Positions 33,596 to 46,026 of a stretch of 64,000 bases of DNA are shown here, piece by piece; within the stretch, counting starts at the first letter, position 1, and every line of letters starts with the position of its first letter. Both the position numbers and the translations under genes were made by a program. The stretch is from Diphasiastrum complanatum (Eukaryota > Streptophyta > Lycopodiopsida > Lycopodiales > Lycopodiaceae), in NCBI GenBank assembly GCA_029204225.1, contig CM055108.1:20198957-20262956 (forward strand), read 5' to 3'. Below the pieces are notes generated by a model that saw only the letters and a program-made list of their open reading frames with translations, had not been told where the DNA came from and made no database searches.

Positions 33596-35569
33596 CCCTC
33601 TCTTAAGCTCAAGTGTGATTTACGTATCGAGCTAACTGTACACTTTACAATATCACATTTAAAGCTTACATAAATAAATCAGATCAAATCTAAGCTCAAA
33701 TGTGATAAGAGTATCAGAATAAAAAATGTGTAGCAATGTTCTGGAGTGTATGTAGAGATCATATGCACTTTTCCTGCTACCTATACTCAACTCACACTCA
33801 AGTACACCAAACAAAGTATCCACCAAACACCATGCTCTCAACAAGAGTCTACCACACTCTTAATTTGACTTGTTCACCATCCAACTTGAAACACAAGCGG
33901 ACCACGTGAGACACAAGACTCACACCGAGGAAACCTCACTGCCACCATGAGATTGTCATCCTCCATCTTACTAGGCTGACATCTTATCAGACGCTTACAA
34001 GACATACTCATAACGCTGACAACAATGAGCGACTATGGCTCAACCTGAGGAAATCTTACTACCACTAAGATTATACCCTCACCAGAAAATCAGCTAGTAG
34101 ACATGTCAACAAGTCACTGAGCATCAAATGAGTACTTTGTTTTTCTTTTCAGTAGCAAATGCATAACCAATCAAACTCCAACTCAGATCTACCTCTAGTC
34201 ACAAAAGACTCTCATGACAAAGTCACATGCAAGCAATCACATTCATGTAACCAACACAAATGATAAACATATCAATTGATGATCATTGCCTGCTGAAGAA
34301 GATATCCTCCTGTGTACCATACACCTTTGCCATAGGTAGATCCACTGCTACAATAACCATGCATCCATAGCTCCACGCATCTGCCCTGAGATGTCTCAGA
34401 TGCACCATGTACCTCCTAGAGATACATCACTGTCCAAGTGTCCCATCCAAAACCATCCATTCCACTTTGCCTTGCCTTGCCAAGCTACCATTCGTCCTTT
34501 ATGCACAAAGCATACATGCCTTCCCAAGACTCTGATGAATTCCCTACATCTCATGAGCTTTCTCCTGTAGGTTACACACTTTGACAAGCATCCACAAAGA
34601 ATATGGATCACATATCAACTTGGACTATTCAAAAAAAACAAGCTAACAAGCTTTGACCTATAAGTCAAGTGGGCTCCCTTACCCTAGCATCCAAATCACC
34701 ATCAAGGCTTCCCAATCATGGATTACTAAGCTCCATAGTACCACACGTATCCTGCTTGCTGCTTCCTGTTACATCCTGTAACATGATCTATGAATTTGCT
34801 TTCATAGATCCTCAGAGTTATGTCTCATCAACCCTGATCTTACTGAGATAAAATGGATGACTTCAAATAGGCTTCGCTGATCTCACTCCAAAAGATCACA
34901 AACCATCCAAGTTCAAGCATCCAATGCCAAGCCTACACACTTGCAAATACAACTCATGCACGAAAGCCCCAAAGAGATGGCTTACCAATGCTCTTGATGG
35001 TAGATAGCATTCCATCGATGTCAATCAAAGTATTGACTCCTGCTGCATTGCAGACCATGCCCACATCTCATGCACACCATGAAGTCCATGCCACTGCAAC
35101 AATATGCCTCCAGTAGATCATAGAGACTACCCTCTCTGCATCTTTGCCCCTTCATGAACCGTAGTCAAGCTACTAGATTTGCATTTCCGAATTACCACTT
35201 TTCCACTTTGGCTTATCCAGCTGACCTTACCATTGACATCCTTCACCTTGTGACCACCATCATTGCATTGCAGCCAATAACAAGCTAGTATAAATTTCTC
35301 CTCAATTATAACATTTATCCCTTTGCAAAAGCATGTGAAGTAATCGTAACCACCGAATCCGACAATGCCATTGTTGATTCTCACCTTGAGATGCCGCTCC
35401 AAGCGTCCCTCGATTCCGTATGCACTGAATCAAAGGGCTTTAATCACCAATCACCCCGGACCATCCTATACCCCGTACGGCATCCTTACCATTGCTCGGT
35501 TTCGATGCTACCGTTGATGGAACTTCTCTTCCAAGAGCTTTGATCGTGCACGTTCCTCCACAGCCTGAT

Positions 35570-35582
35570 GGCTCTGATACCA
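35570..35582 (-). promoter_or_regulatory. Primer binding site of element D
   Basis: The minus strand reads TGGTATCAGAGCC immediately after the 5' LTR, the tRNA-iMet type. Confidence 0.92.
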
Positions 35583-36010
35583 AGTTAACATTCTATGCGG
35601 AAATTTTGACCTGGTGGAGAGTACAAATTAGAGATGCAATCACTGACTGATTGCCAACCGTTGAAACCATAAACAACATCCACAAGTAACAGAGTGATGG
35701 AGGAGCTCACACAAAGCAAAGAGCTCACAAAGCAAAAGCAATCATTATTACAAAGAAAGTGTTCATATACAAGCAAGAGTCCCCTTTAGCATGGGGACGC
35801 CACATGGCATAGGCCTAATAAATGCATGAAATTCCTTGTTGGCCTCTACGTGGCATTTTAGGCTATATACATGTGTAATCCCGTTATTGGCCCGGGACAA
35901 GCCCCCGGGCTGGCTTCCTAGCTAAAACCTACCTACTAAATTGAAACAGTACATAACAACTGTAAACTATACTAGCAGTATAATCACAGTTGAGCTTACT
36001 AATTCTAACT
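35583..36010 (-). repeat. 5' LTR of element D
   Basis: It is the partner of 33177-33595, and on the minus strand is followed at once by the primer site at 35570-35582. Confidence 0.92.
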
Positions 36011-36498
36011 GTATGTAAGTCCCATGAGGATGGCAAACTATCACACCATCATGATCGGACAAGTTATGGCTAATCTCAATGGTTCTATTCTCCAAACAAT
36101 AGTAAGCAAAGAGGCAAAATTTCAAACGTCACATGCTATTTCAGAAGCCGGCTTTGGGTCACATCATTCCACTTCAAACCACATTCTCAACTTCTAAATC
36201 ACTCATTGAGGAGTCCAAGTTTTAAGAGAAGCAAGTTTATTGTTGCTTTGTAAACTTTGGATGCGCTTTTGACTTTGTCCCTAGACACGTGCTTTTACCC
36301 AGAGGTTACCAAACGTACACTTCTCACATGACGTCATATTGGCTATCATGAACCTTATGAGTGGGTTATTAGATGTTTTTGTTCCTCCAATGCCATATTT
36401 CAGCAAGTTACTAGCACATATGGGGTGAACCCACATCCTTCAAACTTTACATTGCTGAGCATAAGGGTGTCATCGGTCAACATGGTGGTTTAGGATGT

Positions 36499-36588
36499 TG
36501 CCTGACCAGGGAAGGCTTGCAGCAGCACAATGATACCCTTCATTCCTTTTGTCACACCCATGGTTTGGAAGTGAATGTAAAGAAGATG
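36499..36588 (+). pseudogene. LINE reverse transcriptase fragment
   Basis: About 30 codons read CLTREGLQQHNDTLHSFC then HTHGLEVNVKKM. This is the block after the catalytic motif in plant-type LINE reverse transcriptases (LQ..LD.L..FC...GL.VN..KTK). The FADD box itself is not preserved upstream and the frame degrades after KKM. It is the only non-LTR retrotransposon trace I recognised. Confidence 0.65.
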
Positions 36589-36959
36589 AGGCCAGGGTCT
36601 CTAATGCATCTTGCTCCTTCATGCAATGGCAGATTCTCACCTTGGATGATTGGCCTCTTTGAGATTCTCCTTTTATACACATTTCGGTGTTCTATTCTCT
36701 AACCCTTCTTTTAGCATGAGACCATCGAGACTTGTCAACTAGGTGTCAAAATGCAAGCAACATGAAATGACTGCCACCGAGTTGCCATAGCCACCACGAC
36801 ACACAGAGGAGAAAGAGAACTCTAAACTTGCATTTCCATGATAATTCACAAAGCACCCAATAACGTTAGAAATTTCTCAAACTAGTTTTGCCTAAAAACT
36901 TACTAAACATATTAGCCAATCGATGGTCATATTTACAACACACTAGATCAATGGCTTGT

Positions 36960-37516
36960 TCCTGTAATCTCTAAATGATGATGTACTTCTATATGCTTAG
37001 TTTGAGCATGTAAAACTGGATTCCTCTCTAAATGGATGCAACTTAAATTGTCACTTTAAATGATAATAATACCCCTCTGTGCCTGCCAAGATCTACAAGT
37101 AAGCATCACAAATAAAGTGCTTGTTATGTAGCACTATTGATTGCTCAATACTCAGCCTCTATAGAAGATAAAGCAGTTGTTGCTTTTTGCTCCAAGCTAT
37201 AGTTGCAATACCCACGTTGAATGTATAGCCTATACTGGATCTTCTGTCATCAACGTTATATGCCCAATCCGCATTAGAATATCCCACTAAGATTGGTACA
37301 TCTTGCTATTGAAAAATCGAAACTGATTGTACCACTAACATATCTTAGGATCATTTTCGCAAATTTCAAATGTGACTCTCTAGGATATGCCATGAATCTA
37401 CTAAGTAAACAAACAAAATATAAACTATTTAAACATATGTGAGTCAAATAAATCAAACTTCCAACTAGCTGCAAAGAATCAACTCTCATATCGTTCTCAA
37501 TGGGTATTTTCCACAT
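36960..37516 (-). pseudogene. copia RNase H relic
   Basis: From the right, the minus strand reads DSLQLVGSLIYLTHICLNSL, AKMILRYVSGTISF, then GYSNADWAYNVDDRRSSIGY, and lower down HLERNPVLHAQTKHIEVHHH. This is the normal order of the copia pol end, with stops and frame changes. No LTR was identified next to it. Confidence 0.8.
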
Positions 37517-37519
37517 TTC

Positions 37520-39370
37520 AAGCCCAAAAGGTCAGACAATCGCTATGTACACTTCCCACCTTAACAACAATGCTGAAAAATATTTTTTCTTTTTCAATTA
37601 CTTATTCGTATCCTTTTGGGCTACTCATAATGCATGTTCATCCAAGTTGATGGCTACTTATTTGTGGAAGAAGAAACTTCATTTGGTCAATTCATGAAAT
37701 TTTAAATAAGAAAAAATATTACAATATATAAGATATGAGACAGTCTATAGCTGCACATTTTGTGCATGCATTCAAATCCAAGAAAAACAACTCCTCTAAC
37801 GTGAAGGTTTACAACCCATGAGATAATCAGCTTTTCAAACCCATGTAACAAGCACAACCTTCTCCATAATGGATGCTTAACCCCACAATGGCTAACAATC
37901 AATTTTCAATCAAAGATATGAATAGGAATTTATTAGGAAAGCTGAAGTTCTTATATCCTCTACTAGAAGTTCCCATTAAATGTCCTCATTCTTGCAACTC
38001 ATTTCATTCATTGACACAATCAACTAACAATTGCATGTTTCAACATCTAAGTACAGATTTTTTATCTCCTTCTCGCTAACTTTCAAATCAGCACTGAAGT
38101 GCCTTCCTCTAATACAACAGAAACCTAAAATTGTCAAAAAAAAAGCATAATAAACTGCAGCACCAAGTACAGCAATTATTGTACTCTATATCCCACCACA
38201 AAAATGCAAATCAAGTTTCTTATCTAAACTTTATGAACCATTCTAAGTTGACTCTTATATTTGGAATATGTATGTTACTTCAATCAAGACTTGGAAGTCT
38301 GGGTTAATGAAAAGACTAGCAGTTGGAAGCAGAATATATGCGTCAAAACATGGATGACACTTCTAGAATCCAATGCTTCCTTTATGACATCCACAATACG
38401 TACCCCAAAGAGCCCACTCTACCTCAATCTCAGCTTTTGTGGTACAACTATGGCTCGAAAATTTCTGATTGCAACTAGTCTCTAGAACACTACCACCTGC
38501 ACTCCCAACCTGAAGATCAGAAATTTACAACGCCCTGCATTGAGGATCCTGCAACAAACCTAACCCTAGACGTAAATATGCAGCACCATTTCCGAAAGGC
38601 TACTGATAAGAGAAGGGCAATGAAAAGCTTCAGAAAAAAGACGATGAATTCGTCTTTTAAGGCACGTGGCAGGCTCTCATATTCGACCCAGGCCTTCTGC
38701 AATCTCCCATGCATAAATTCAAGAAGGTACCATATATCTAACGCCAGCTCACAAATTCAACAAACTACTTTCTTAGAAGCCAATTCCAGTCTAGATAGAC
38801 ATGGTTAGTGAGAATTTCCAAACGCGATTGAGAAATGGACCACCACAACGGAGAGCTGGAGAACATAGAGAAGGCAATGGATGAGAGAACTTCTGTTCAC
38901 CTTGAAGGAAACAGCCTGAATTCAAAAGACAATATCGTTGTTCAGGTCTCCAGAAAACATGTGATCAACCACTACTTCTAGCTCGTCACAATGAGTAATT
39001 AGGGAGGCCTTGATTATTGATCGTAACACTGCAAAAGAAAATTTCCCAGGAATAGATTTGATCCGCAAGCACCCTTCCTGTACAAAGCACTCGATTCCCG
39101 ATTGAAAAGCACCGCAAACAACACAACCTACAAGAAATGTCATCTGTAAGCACCCATTCAAAAAACTGAGCATCAGTGTTTGTTTCCCGGCCAATTTGAA
39201 ACTCTGCAATGCGAAACATATTCATCTTAGCAGTGCCGCGATGTAGAAAGCCGGCTCAGTGATACATGAAGCAGCAGCAAAGCAAGAAACAAAGAACTCT
39301 AGCTCTTTCCTCATCTACTGATCAAGAAAAATTAGCTTGAAACACGAGCTTTGCCTGGTTTTGTACTCAC
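37520..39370. other. Unassigned sequence
   Basis: Minus-strand frames at 38922-39209 are open for 95 codons and 38986-39225 for 79, without a recognised domain. If the candidate exon at 39371-39488 is real, this is its first intron or includes a second exon. Confidence 0.3.
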
Positions 39371-39488
39371 GCGTAGCTGCAGTTGGAGCTTCCTCCTCTT
39401 CGCCCATCCATGGATCGCGACGAGCTTTTCAGCATCTTCTTCTCTGTTCTTTCACCCTCGCCCTCTCGACTCCTCCCTTCTTTGCTGC
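39371..39488 (-). other. Candidate GC-rich first exon or 5' leader
   Basis: On the minus strand a purine-rich leader (GGAGGAGTCGAGAGGGCGAG) runs to an ATG at 39435, followed by 21 codons rich in Ser, Arg and Gly (MLKSSSRSMDGRRGG) and a good donor site GC|GTGAGTAC at 39370/39371. The base composition differs sharply from the AT-rich surroundings. It could be the untranslated first exon of the WDR48-like gene 7.7 kb away, or the start of another gene. This is inference from composition and splice signal only. Confidence 0.4.
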
Positions 39489-39639
39489 TTTTTTTTTTTT
39501 TCTTATGCTTCTGTTTCCTTCTATGTGGCCTGCACGTCTATGAAGCCCCCTTTCACACTAAACAATGTAGCTACATCCACCTCCACATGGCATTCCATCC
39601 AACCCTTTCAACAAAAGGTACAAAAGTTTCTCGAACCTT

Positions 39640-40352
39640 TGTTTATTTTATCAAGCAGAATTCGGAGGCTTTCAATCTCTTTTGACAATTCAAAGAGCGT
39701 GCAGCATTGGAAACTAGTAAAAGAATTTAGGCATTGAGGTCTGACAATGGGAGAGAGTATATCTCAATCAAATTCAAGGACCAATGCCTTCGCAAAGGCA
39801 TTGAGAGCAATAGTTTATCGCCTCCTATTCACCTCAATCGAATGGATTTGGTGAGAGGAAGAATCGAACCTTAGTCGAATCGGCTAAGGTATGCTTGCTC
39901 ATGTGACACTTCCAAATTTCTTCTAGGCTGAAGGTATTTCCACTACAGCTTATATTTACAATAGATGCTCGACTAAAGGAGTCTCATATAAAACACCTTA
40001 TGAAGTTTTGACAAGCTCCAAACCATCACTATCGAACATTCGCGTGTTTGGATGTAATACTTATGCGCAGATTCCGCAGGAGATTAGAAAGAAGTTCGAC
40101 TTCCACAGTATCAAATCTATTTTCATGGATTATACTACTCTAGATAAAGCTCATAAACTTTATAATCATGTCGAATCGAAGATATTCACTAGTCGGGATA
40201 TCGTCTGTATCGAAGATCAGTTTATTGACCTCAAAGGCAAGGGCAAAGCTCTGACAGTTGATCTATCAGATGCTCCCGAAGTATCGAACATTTCTATTCC
40301 TGACTCAACTAATCATATTGAAGGTACTAGCATATCTATACCAAACAAATAG
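39640..40352 (+). pseudogene. copia integrase relic, same lineage as element C
   Basis: It starts with FVYFIKQNSEAFNLF, then LRSDNGREYISIKFKD (second catalytic aspartate present), a heavily shifted middle, and an open frame 40008-40352 reading SKPSLSNIRVFGCNTYAQI and then SRDIVCIEDQFIDLKGKGK. The closest match in the window is element C (SKPSLTNIRVFGC, VEDQFIDHKGK). No polymerase follows. Confidence 0.8.
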
Positions 40353-40359
40353 CTTACTG

Positions 40360-40641
40360 ATAGTGAATAGGGTACTTAGGGCTATGCATGGCTATGTGCC
40401 CAGGATGCTTTTGGCTCTATATATTGAGGCCAAACTCGCCCTACTCCTCATTGTGGTCATTGATTCATTGTCAAGGTTTCACTGTACCTTCATGCTTCTT
40501 ACTCCTTGGCTTGGGGGTGAAGCTTCTAGAGTTGATTGGTTGCTTCTACTTGGTTGGGTGATTGCTCCATAGTGTGTTTTCCATTGTGTTTTGTCTTGTA
40601 AGCAGGATCTTAGGGAGCTTCCCTTATATTGGTATCAGAGC
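40360..40641 (+). repeat. Probable LTR end followed by a tRNA-iMet primer site
   Basis: TGGTATCAGAGC sits at 40630-40641, and about 215 bp upstream is a TATA-like CTCTATATATTGAGG. This looks like the 3' part of a 5' LTR with its primer site. The left border is unknown and no second copy was found. The sequence after the primer site has no coding frame, so this could be another non-coding element. Confidence 0.5.
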
Positions 40642-41058
40642 AAGGCTTACTAAGATTGGAGAACATGGAGAAGGGCTACCTTTCGTCGAAATTTTGGATT
40701 GGATCATTGGAATTCTCTTCCAAGGTGACTAGCAAGGGTGCAAGTGGGTGTACTATCCCAATTTCAATTTGCATGTTGCTAAGATCCATTTCTCTTGGGA
40801 TTCTTTGTGGTTTTATGGAGAATTGTCCTTGATGACCAATTTGTGATGCTTTTTTGGAGCTTTTTCTTGTGTAGATCAAATCTTTAGTAGATCTGAATTT
40901 TTCAGCAAGTGTATAGGGTTCATCAAAGATCAAATTAATGATGCATGCCGATTCTTTCCAATTATTATGATTCTAGGCTATGTTTTGGTCAAAATTGCTT
41001 GGTTTTTCATGCTTTTTGGCACAAAATAGATAGTAAGAACCAAAATCCAGCAAGATCA

Positions 41059-41152
41059 GACCAATTAGATGATTATAATTCTGTAAATTGGTTTGCATGT
41101 GTTAGAGAAAGAGTTGTATGTCATGAATTTCCACTTTATTGTGATGAAAAAA
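41059..41152 (+). repeat. Direct repeat flanking the 41-42 kb repeat block (left)
   Basis: The 94 bp starting GACCAATTAGATGATTATAA recur at 42098-42190 with few changes. The two copies bracket the repeat block 41163-42098. Confidence 0.85.
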
Positions 41153-41162
41153 CTGAAAAATA

Positions 41163-42098
41163 GCCAAATCCAAGAAAAGTCAGTAATAAGTGTTTTCACT
41201 AAGGGATTTACTTCATTACAAACAAGACTTCTCCTTCAAATATTGTCAATCTGAGTGATAGAAGCCACTATTCCATCCAAATCCATTTATGCAACAGAGA
41301 TATTGTAGGTTTAAAAAATTGAAACACTTTCACCTTAGAATTTATCTGAATTCCAAGTCCATTCCCACAAGTAGTAACTTATATGACATAACAGTCTTAC
41401 AAAAGAATAACTCCATGCTGGAAAGAATCATATAAACAATCTAAGATGTCTTATATTCAAGAAATTATTAAAAAGTAAAGGATTAATTAAGAAAGCGATT
41501 TGAGGGGCTCTAATTTTGTAAATAATGAGATACCACATTGGGATCTAGATTAAACCTCAATTTTTTTTCAAAATATCTCACATTTTATCAATGGTTTTTT
41601 TATTTTTCCCATATCATGACTAGGTACTAAAACATTCCATTGATAATCAGATCTTTACAGTCCTAGAATTTTCTTTCCAAAATTACTGATGTCTCATACC
41701 ATCAGCTCTTCCTTCCAGAAAACCCTTAACCGCCATAACTGATATTCTAGAGATCCACTGATCATCTAGCTGTCCTATAGTCCTTATAGAAATTTATCCC
41801 ACCACTTCACCCCTCCTTTTAAAGAAATTATCAATTTCAATAAAAGTTAACTGGAAAGATGATATATGAAAATATCCAAATCCAAGAAAAGTCAGTAATA
41901 AGTGCTTCCACTACAGGATTTACTTCATTACAAACATGACTTCTCCTTCAAATATTTTCAATCTGAGTGATAGAAACTACTATTCCATCGAAATTCATTT
42001 ACGCAACAGAGATATTGTAGGTTTAAGAAATTGAAACACTTTAACCTTAGAATTTATCTGAATTCCAAAATCCATTCCCACAAGTAGTAACTTATATG
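41163..42098 (+). repeat. Partial tandem repeat with about 711-bp period
   Basis: A 230-bp segment starting CCAAATCCAAGAAAAGTCAG occurs at 41164 and again at 41874. The unit between them continues to CTGTCCTATAGTCC and ATAGAAATTTATCCC before the second start. Altogether about 1.3 units are present here. One further unit lies inverted at 44565-45305. No coding frame. Confidence 0.85.
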
Positions 42099-42190
42099 AC
42101 CAATTAGATAATTATAATTCTGTAAATTGGTTTGCATGTGTTAGAGAAAGAGTTGTATGTGATGAATTTCCACTATATTGTGATGAAAAA
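42098..42190 (+). repeat. Direct repeat flanking the 41-42 kb repeat block (right)
   Basis: It is the partner of 41059-41152, reaching GTGATGAAAAAATAGCCAAA. Confidence 0.85.
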
Positions 42191-42199
42191 ATAGCCAAA

Positions 42200-44560
42200 A
42201 ATCATCATTTTTGCTTGTTTTTTCATAAACTTGGATAGTAGGTGGCTGTAAAACACCATGCAGAGCTTATAAAGTGGTGGACCAAAGTTCTTTGAAGCTT
42301 TCCCTGAAGTTAGAACCAAGAATTTCAATAATTGAACTTGTAGGAAGTCAAAAAAGTTCAAAAAATGACCATTTTTGGTGATTTTTGGGGGATGGATCTC
42401 TCCAAATCCATATGGAGACCATTCTAGAATTATTTACAGCATGAGTATCATTTCTTTTTACCTTCCCAGCAAGCTATCAAACCTGTAAAATGATGGCCGG
42501 TGGCTTATGCACCATCTCCATCAAGATTGAAGCTATTTTGACTTTTACAAATCAAGAAATCTTCGTTCTTAGCCTATATTTCATCTTAGGATCAGTATGA
42601 ATGCTTCATGGAAGTCTAATTGATTGTTTAAGACTGTTGGTCGCATCAATTTTGGGCTAGGCTGGGTGTTTGCACGTATTTGCATGATTTTGAAATGCGT
42701 CCTACTACAGATTTTATGACACTCTGATCTCACATGTGTGAAGCCTAGGTGGCAGGCTGATGTGGCAAGCATCTTGTTCACTTGGTCTCCCTCTGTACTG
42801 AGTTTTATAGCACCCAATTTGTACCCAAAGTTATGATCATTTAAAATTTTGTAGTTTTGTGAGTAAAATTTGGCAAAATTTGAAATTATTCTGATTGCAT
42901 GCCAGTCATTTCCCTAATTTGTAGTACTATGCTTGCATGGATTAGTTGCATGCTGATTCTCAGAGTGATTCTGACATGCATGAGGGATTTACAATCGATT
43001 TGAGTGGTCATACGCATGTGCTTTGACAGTGGGGTCACAAATCAGTGATATTGGCTGACAAATTTTGTAAAACTGAAGTTTACGTAAAAAAATTCAGAAT
43101 GACGTTTTGTGACTGATGCAGTGTGTTTTGCATGCCAGTTTGACATTGGGTCAATAACATGAGAAATTGGACAGTGTTTCGATTTTTCGATTTCAATTGC
43201 CTTTTGTACTAACAGTATTTTTGTCAATTACGTAAAATAAAACAAGAATTGAGTTTTTCGAGAAAATCAAAATTTTGGTCATTTTTTCATTATCTATGGG
43301 ATCAGTTTAGATTAGTGAATCGATTAAACTGAGTTTATCAGTCAGAATTGGTCACAGTGTTTTCACTAAGTCTAAATTAATTCTCGTTGATAGATAAGTT
43401 AAAATCGACAGAAGGTGCCGCAATGAAGTTGCCGACAGTTTTTACTGTACTGTCATTCTTTTAACTTTTGGAGTTGGAAACTCCCAGATTGAAAGTTTAA
43501 ATTTAAATTTTTTTTTCTTTTTTGTTGAATTTCAATTTGATAAAAATTTGAAATCAGTTACTTGTTTGATAGTTTTCTAATCGATGTTGATCGCTAGAAA
43601 TCAGTCAAGTGAGCGTTTGTGCATGATACTCGTTAAATTTGAATTAAAATCGTCAAACAATATGAAATGACCAGATTGAATGAGTGGCAATAGTATTCTT
43701 TATCTAGACAATAAATCTGACAATATACGGTTCAAGAATTACTGAAATCCTATTGGTGGGATTTCCATTCATGTAATTTCATATTCTGTGTTTGGATAGG
43801 TTTTGTCAATATTAACGGAGTAATGCCAAACCAATCAATAAAAAGAAAAAACAGTCCAATTTTATTGGAAAATTTGTAATAATAAGAATTACATAACTGA
43901 TTTCATTTCCAGTAAAATCCTATGGTGAATTATATTCAAAAGATCAGACTAGTACTGTTTCACATACTAATAAATGATTTTTGATATACCAAATATTCAG
44001 CCCAGGTATAGAACAGAAATGAAATTGTTTTAGACTTTTTTCTACTATAATTAGTTTTTAAACATTTACTAATGTCGTTACATCTTCTTGATACCTTCGC
44101 TGAAATAAATTTTCAAGGAACTGAAAATTCTAAGGAGGGAAAAAGAGTTGACATCAGAGATAGTAAGTGTGATCTAAAAATATATTTCGCAATTAGAATC
44201 GTGATAATCCCAATAAATAATTGCTTGATACGGGATATTAGTTTCCTGGATGAATTCATTTAGTTGAATTCACAACTGATATCTTTGTAATCATTGAGTT
44301 ATCCGCAGTTTTGGATGTCAAATGTGATATTAGGAGTGGACTCTGATACATGGATTACATTGGATCTGTTAGTTGACTGAAGTTTGTCCCTAGATTTGAT
44401 GCATCAGTAGGGTTTCGAAGCTTATCATTAATCAGAAAAGATCAGAATGTAATAGTGAACCATGTTAATTCTTTGGCTTAGATCACAGGATCAGATGTGG
44501 ATTAGTGATATCCATCTGATAGGCATGCCAGTCATCCAAATATATGGATTCTCCAGTATA
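42200..44560. other. AT-rich spacer between inverted repeat arms
   Basis: About 2.3 kb without recognised genes. The sequence is strongly AT-rich, with some poly-T runs. It would form the loop of the inverted repeat pair. Confidence 0.5.
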
Positions 44561-44564
44561 TGGG

Positions 44565-45305
44565 AACAAGAAGATAATTTCCTTTATGGACTATAGGACA
44601 GCTAGATGATCTGTGGATCTCAAGAATATCAGTTATGGCGGTTAAGGATTTTCTGGAAGGAAGAGCTGATGGTATGGGACATCAGTAATTTTGGAAAGGA
44701 AATTCTAGGACTGTAAAGATCTGATTATCAATGGAATGTTTTAGTACCTAGTCATGATATGGAAAAAAAAAAAAAAAACCATTGATAAAATGTGGGGTAT
44801 TTTGAAAAATTTTGAGGTTTAATCTAGATCCCAATGTGGTATCTCATCATTTACAAAATCAGAGGCCCTCAAATCTATTTCTCGCTTTCTTAATTAATCC
44901 TTTACTTTTTAATAATTTTTTGAATATAAGACATCGGACTATTTATATGATTCTTTCCAGCATGGAATTATTCTTCTGAAAAGACTGTTATGTCATATAA
45001 GTTACTACTTGTGGGAATGGACTTGGAATTCAAATAATTTCTAAGGTTAAAGTGTTTCAATTTCTTAAACCTACAATATCTCTGCTGCATAAATGGACTT
45101 CGATGAAATAGTAGCTTCTATCACTCAAATTGAAAATATTTGAAAGAGAAGTCATGTTTGTAATAAAGTAAATCCTCTAGTGGAAGCACTTATTACTGAC
45201 TTTTCTTGGATTTGGCTATTTTCATATATCATCTTTCTACTTAACTTTTATTGAAATTGATAATTTCTTAAAAAAGAGGGGTGAAGTGGTGGGATAAATT
45301 TCTAT
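44565..45305 (-). repeat. Inverted copy of the about 0.7-kb repeat unit
   Basis: Read on the minus strand, it starts ATAGAAATTTATCCCACCAC, passes through CCAAATCCAAGAAAAGTCAG and ends CTGTCCTATAGTCC. That is one whole unit of the family at 41163-42098, circularly permuted. A poly-A run of about 17 lies at 44763-44779, where the left arm has a shorter T run on the other strand. Confidence 0.85.
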
Positions 45306-45309
45306 TTGG

Positions 45310-46026
45310 AAATCTGTGGTTGCATAGTTTTCAGAAAAGAACCAGTTGTGGTATAGAAATGAGATTTTTTCTAGAAGTAATTTTGGATAGATTCACAATA
45401 AGATGCCTAATTGGAACTTTTCGAATAAGAGAAATTCTCTAGAGATTATGTGGACAATCTGGAACTATAACAGGTTTGATATTTGAGTCATTATCTATAA
45501 GTAGTACAGTAAAAGGTCAAAGGTTACTAATTCCATTTTGATTGGAATAGAAGTACATTTGATCAGAATTTAAGTCTGAGAACTTTGTATTGGATCAACC
45601 TAATCTTAGTTTTAGTACTAGGATCTTTTCCTTGATCTCAGCTTCACAAGGTGCTTGTATCAACCTAACCTAAATACAATTGCAAATAAATGCCACTCAA
45701 GAATATCCCTATGAGATCAGATGGAACCACTAAGCAATTACTTATCCAAACTATTCCATCAATGCAATCAGATTTGAACACAATTATAGTTACAATTGCA
45801 TTCTAGGATGGGAACTCTACAAAATCCTTGGATTCACCCTAAATGGCACTTTCTAAGCCTTGAATAAGTCTAAGAATCACCTAGTACATCTCCAATAATG
45901 CTGATCTAACTTTCTATTGAGTGATTGGAAGCTATTCTTTGTAATAAACTCTACAGTCGAGTGGCATCTAGTAGAATAAATCACAAAACTTGCTAATTTT
46001 GATCACCATAGTTCATTTCTTGGTTT
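45310..46026. other. AT-rich non-coding stretch
   Basis: No coding frame. It lies on the internal side of the minus-strand primer site at 46027-46039, so it may be the leader of a lost element. Confidence 0.3.

Larger units (their letters stand above)
33177..36010 (-). mobile_element. Complete non-coding LTR retrotransposon, LARD-like (element D)
   Basis: LTRs of 419 bp (33177-33595) and 428 bp (35583-36010) with termini AGTTA and TAACT, flanked by GTATG at 33172-33176 and 36011-36015. On the minus strand the tRNA-iMet primer site follows the right LTR without a gap, and a polypurine tract (AGAGAGGG) precedes the left one. The 1.97-kb interior shows no gag, protease, integrase or polymerase motif in any frame I read. 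That makes it a non-autonomous element of the LARD type, needing proteins from a copia-like helper. The LTRs look close to identical, suggesting it is among the younger insertions here. Confidence 0.93.

Noticed and set aside
34396-34611. Minus-strand frame in element D, considered as captured gene
   Set aside because: Tryptophan- and glycine-rich but no recognisable family; not enough to call a transduced gene.
35127-35402. 91-codon minus-strand frame directly after the primer site region of element D, considered as gag
   Set aside because: It does not show UBN2-type or CCHC features of copia gag.
39351-39737. Plus-strand 128-codon frame
   Set aside because: Its first half is antisense to the candidate GC-rich exon and its second half lies in a different frame from the copia integrase; no domain.
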